Assembly: GCA_017859785.1 (NCBI GenBank)
Contig: JAFMMJ010000002.1
Location: forward strand, 1-64,000
Length of the DNA: 64,000 nucleotides
Direction of reading: 5' to 3'
Source of the DNA: Ilumatobacteraceae bacterium
GTDB taxonomy: Bacteria; Actinomycetota; Acidimicrobiia; Acidimicrobiales; Ilumatobacteraceae
The notes below the pieces were generated by a model. The model had not been told where the DNA came from. It ran no database searches and saw nothing but the letters and a program-made list of their open reading frames with translations. Shown in pieces: positions 62,905 through 64,000 of this stretch; position 1 is the stretch's first letter; each line of letters begins with the position of its first letter. Position numbers and translations under genes: made by a program.

Positions 62905-63966
62905 ATGAACGGTGCGCCTCAGAACTACCTGGCAGTGATCAAGGTGATCGGTGTCGGTGGCGGCGGCGTCAACGCCGTGAACCGCATGATCGACGCCGGC
63001 CTGCGCGGTGTTGAGTTCATCGCGGTCAACACCGACGCGCAGGCGCTGCTCATGAGCGACGCCGATGTGAAACTCGATATCGGACGCGAGTTGACTCGAG
63101 GCCTCGGGGCGGGAAGCGATCCCGAGGTTGGCCGAAGCGCCGCGGAGGCTCACGCCGACGAGATCGCCGAAATGGTCAAAGGCGCCGACATGGTGTTCAT
63201 CACTGCCGGTGAGGGAGGCGGCACCGGCACCGGCGCCTCCCCGGTCATCGCTGAGATCGCCCGCGAGGCCGGCGCTCTGACCATCGGTGTTGTCACTCGG
63301 CCGTTCTCCTTTGAGGGTCGACGCCGCTCGGTGACCGCCGATTCCGGCGTGCAGCGCCTGAAGGAGAAGGTCGACACCCTGATCGTCATTCCGAACGATC
63401 GCCTTCTCTCCGTTGCGAATGAGAAGACCAGTGTCACCGCGGCGTTCAACATCGCGAACGAGGTGCTGCTGCAGGGTGTCTCGGGCATCACCAACCTGCT
63501 CACCATCCCTGGCCTGATCAACACCGATTTCGCCGACGTCAAGATGGTGCTCGCCAATGCGGGTTCTGCCCTGATGGGAATTGGCGAGGCCTCGGGTGAG
63601 GATCGCGCCGTGAGTGCCGCGAAGTCGGCCATCTCGTCGCCGTTGCTCGAGTCGGCCATCGATGGTGCCCGTGGGGTGCTCCTCAACATCACCGGCCCCT
63701 CCAGCATGGGACTCTTCGAGATGAACGCCGCCGCGGAGATCATCCACGGTGTCGCCCACCCGGACGCGAACATCATTTTCGGCACGGTCATCGACGACGA
63801 GATCGGCGATTCCCTCCGGATCACCGTGATCGCTGCCGGATTCGACCGAGTTGAGTCCCCGGCGTCCGCGTCCAGCGAGCGACCCTCGTCGCGTTTGTCG
63901 GACCTCTTCGGGCCTGATGGCGACGACGAGGACGACGGCTTCGACGTCCCCGAATTCCTGCGCTGA
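62905..63966 (+). CDS. ftsZ: Cell division protein FtsZ
   Basis: A 353-residue tubulin homolog that forms the Z-ring. [34 protein letters not shown] (tubulin signature) and [17 protein letters not shown] (synergy loop) are intact. The C-terminal linker is short (about 30 residues) and ends in the conserved peptide DVPEFLR that binds membrane anchors. ftsA is absent from the cluster, so SepF is the likely anchor. Start ATG 62905. Confidence 0.98.
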   Translation: MNGAPQNYLAVIKVIGVGGGGVNAVNRMIDAGLRGVEFIAVNTDAQALLMSDADVKLDIGRELTRGLGAGSDPEVGRSAAEAHADEIAEMVKGADMVFITAGEGGGTGTGASPVIAEIAREAGALTIGVVTRPFSFEGRRRSVTADSGVQRLKEKVDTLIVIPNDRLLSVANEKTSVTAAFNIANEVLLQGVSGITNLLTIPGLINTDFADVKMVLANAGSALMGIGEASGEDRAVSAAKSAISSPLLESAIDGARGVLLNITGPSSMGLFEMNAAAEIIHGVAHPDANIIFGTVIDDEIGDSLRITVIAAGFDRVESPASASSERPSSRLSDLFGPDGDDEDDGFDVPEFLR

Positions 63967-63970
63967 CATC

Positions 63971-64000
63971 GTGACCTCCGGTTCCGCGCCGGTGGATCCC
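63971..64000 (+). CDS. Possible start of the next dcw-downstream gene (truncated by window end)
   Basis: A GTG four bases after the ftsZ stop opens a frame of ten codons (VTSGSAPVDP) to the window edge. In actinobacteria a laccase-domain protein (PgeF) often follows ftsZ, so this may be its beginning. Too short to identify. Confidence 0.3.
   Translation, partial: MTSGSAPVDP

Overview
The window is 64 kb of high-GC, almost gap-free bacterial chromosome. Gene content points to Actinomycetota: a WhiB protein, an MtrA/MtrB/LpqB-like signalling set, a PimB-like mannosyltransferase, an F420-type LLM oxidoreductase, a DUF3040 protein, and a division (dcw) cluster without ftsA and ddl. The absence of mycobacterial or streptomycete hallmarks and the style of the genes suggest class Acidimicrobiia, but that placement is inference. 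GTG starts and ATGA/GTGA stop-start overlaps are common. I see no insertion sequence, phage gene, CRISPR array or complete tRNA gene. RNase P RNA is the only classical RNA gene.

Layout. 1-4.9 kb: sugar utilisation, with galT (cut by the left edge) and a DeoR regulator divergent from an ABC sugar importer that has a binding protein and two permeases but no ATPase gene. 5-14 kb: cold-shock protein, PEP carboxylase, glycogen synthesis (glgA, glgC), LLM oxidoreductase and a class A PBP. 14-16.2 kb: zinc-ribbon protein, membrane protein, histidine phosphatase, and on the minus strand a small membrane protein followed by a SelW-like protein whose reading frame crosses an in-frame UGA. 16.4-21 kb: acyl-ACP desaturase, rnpB, two tandem Tat-exported ferritin-like proteins, an FGGY kinase. 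21-26 kb: a peroxide-defence block (Fur/PerR-type regulator, katG, rubrerythrin, Fe-S reductase, whiB). 26-34 kb: trpD-like and thrB-like genes, a DEDDh/GIY-YIG nuclease behind a LexA-type SOS box, a NYN protein, queG, a glycosyltransferase. 34-49 kb: glucokinase, AlaC-type aminotransferase, ACT protein, glycerol kinase, phosphofructokinase, lpqB-mtrB-mtrA, an inositol-monophosphatase-family protein, dinB, a degenerate ROK protein, acyl-CoA dehydrogenase, HNH nuclease, lipoate ligase. 49.3-64 kb: the dcw cluster mraZ-rsmH-ftsL-ftsI-murE-mraY-murD-ftsW-murG-murC-murB-ftsQ-ftsZ.

The strongest non-routine signal is at 15749-16012 (minus). A Rdx/SelW-family protein reads Cys-Val-Pro-UGA, where the Cys-containing relatives I remember have Cys-Val-Pro-Cys. 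A perfect 7-bp hairpin with a GUG loop begins 11 nt after the UGA, which fits the general bacterial SECIS model. The gene is very likely a selenoprotein that gene finders would truncate to 69 residues. Other signals worth a look are five TGG-type repeats at exact 10-bp spacing overlapping a TTGACA promoter before mraZ, the SOS box at 29745-29764, a palindrome before the Fur-family gene, and several enzymes with altered signature residues (GlgA, TrpD, MurG, a ROK pseudokinase, one ferritin-like protein). All assignments were made by reading the sequence, without database searches.
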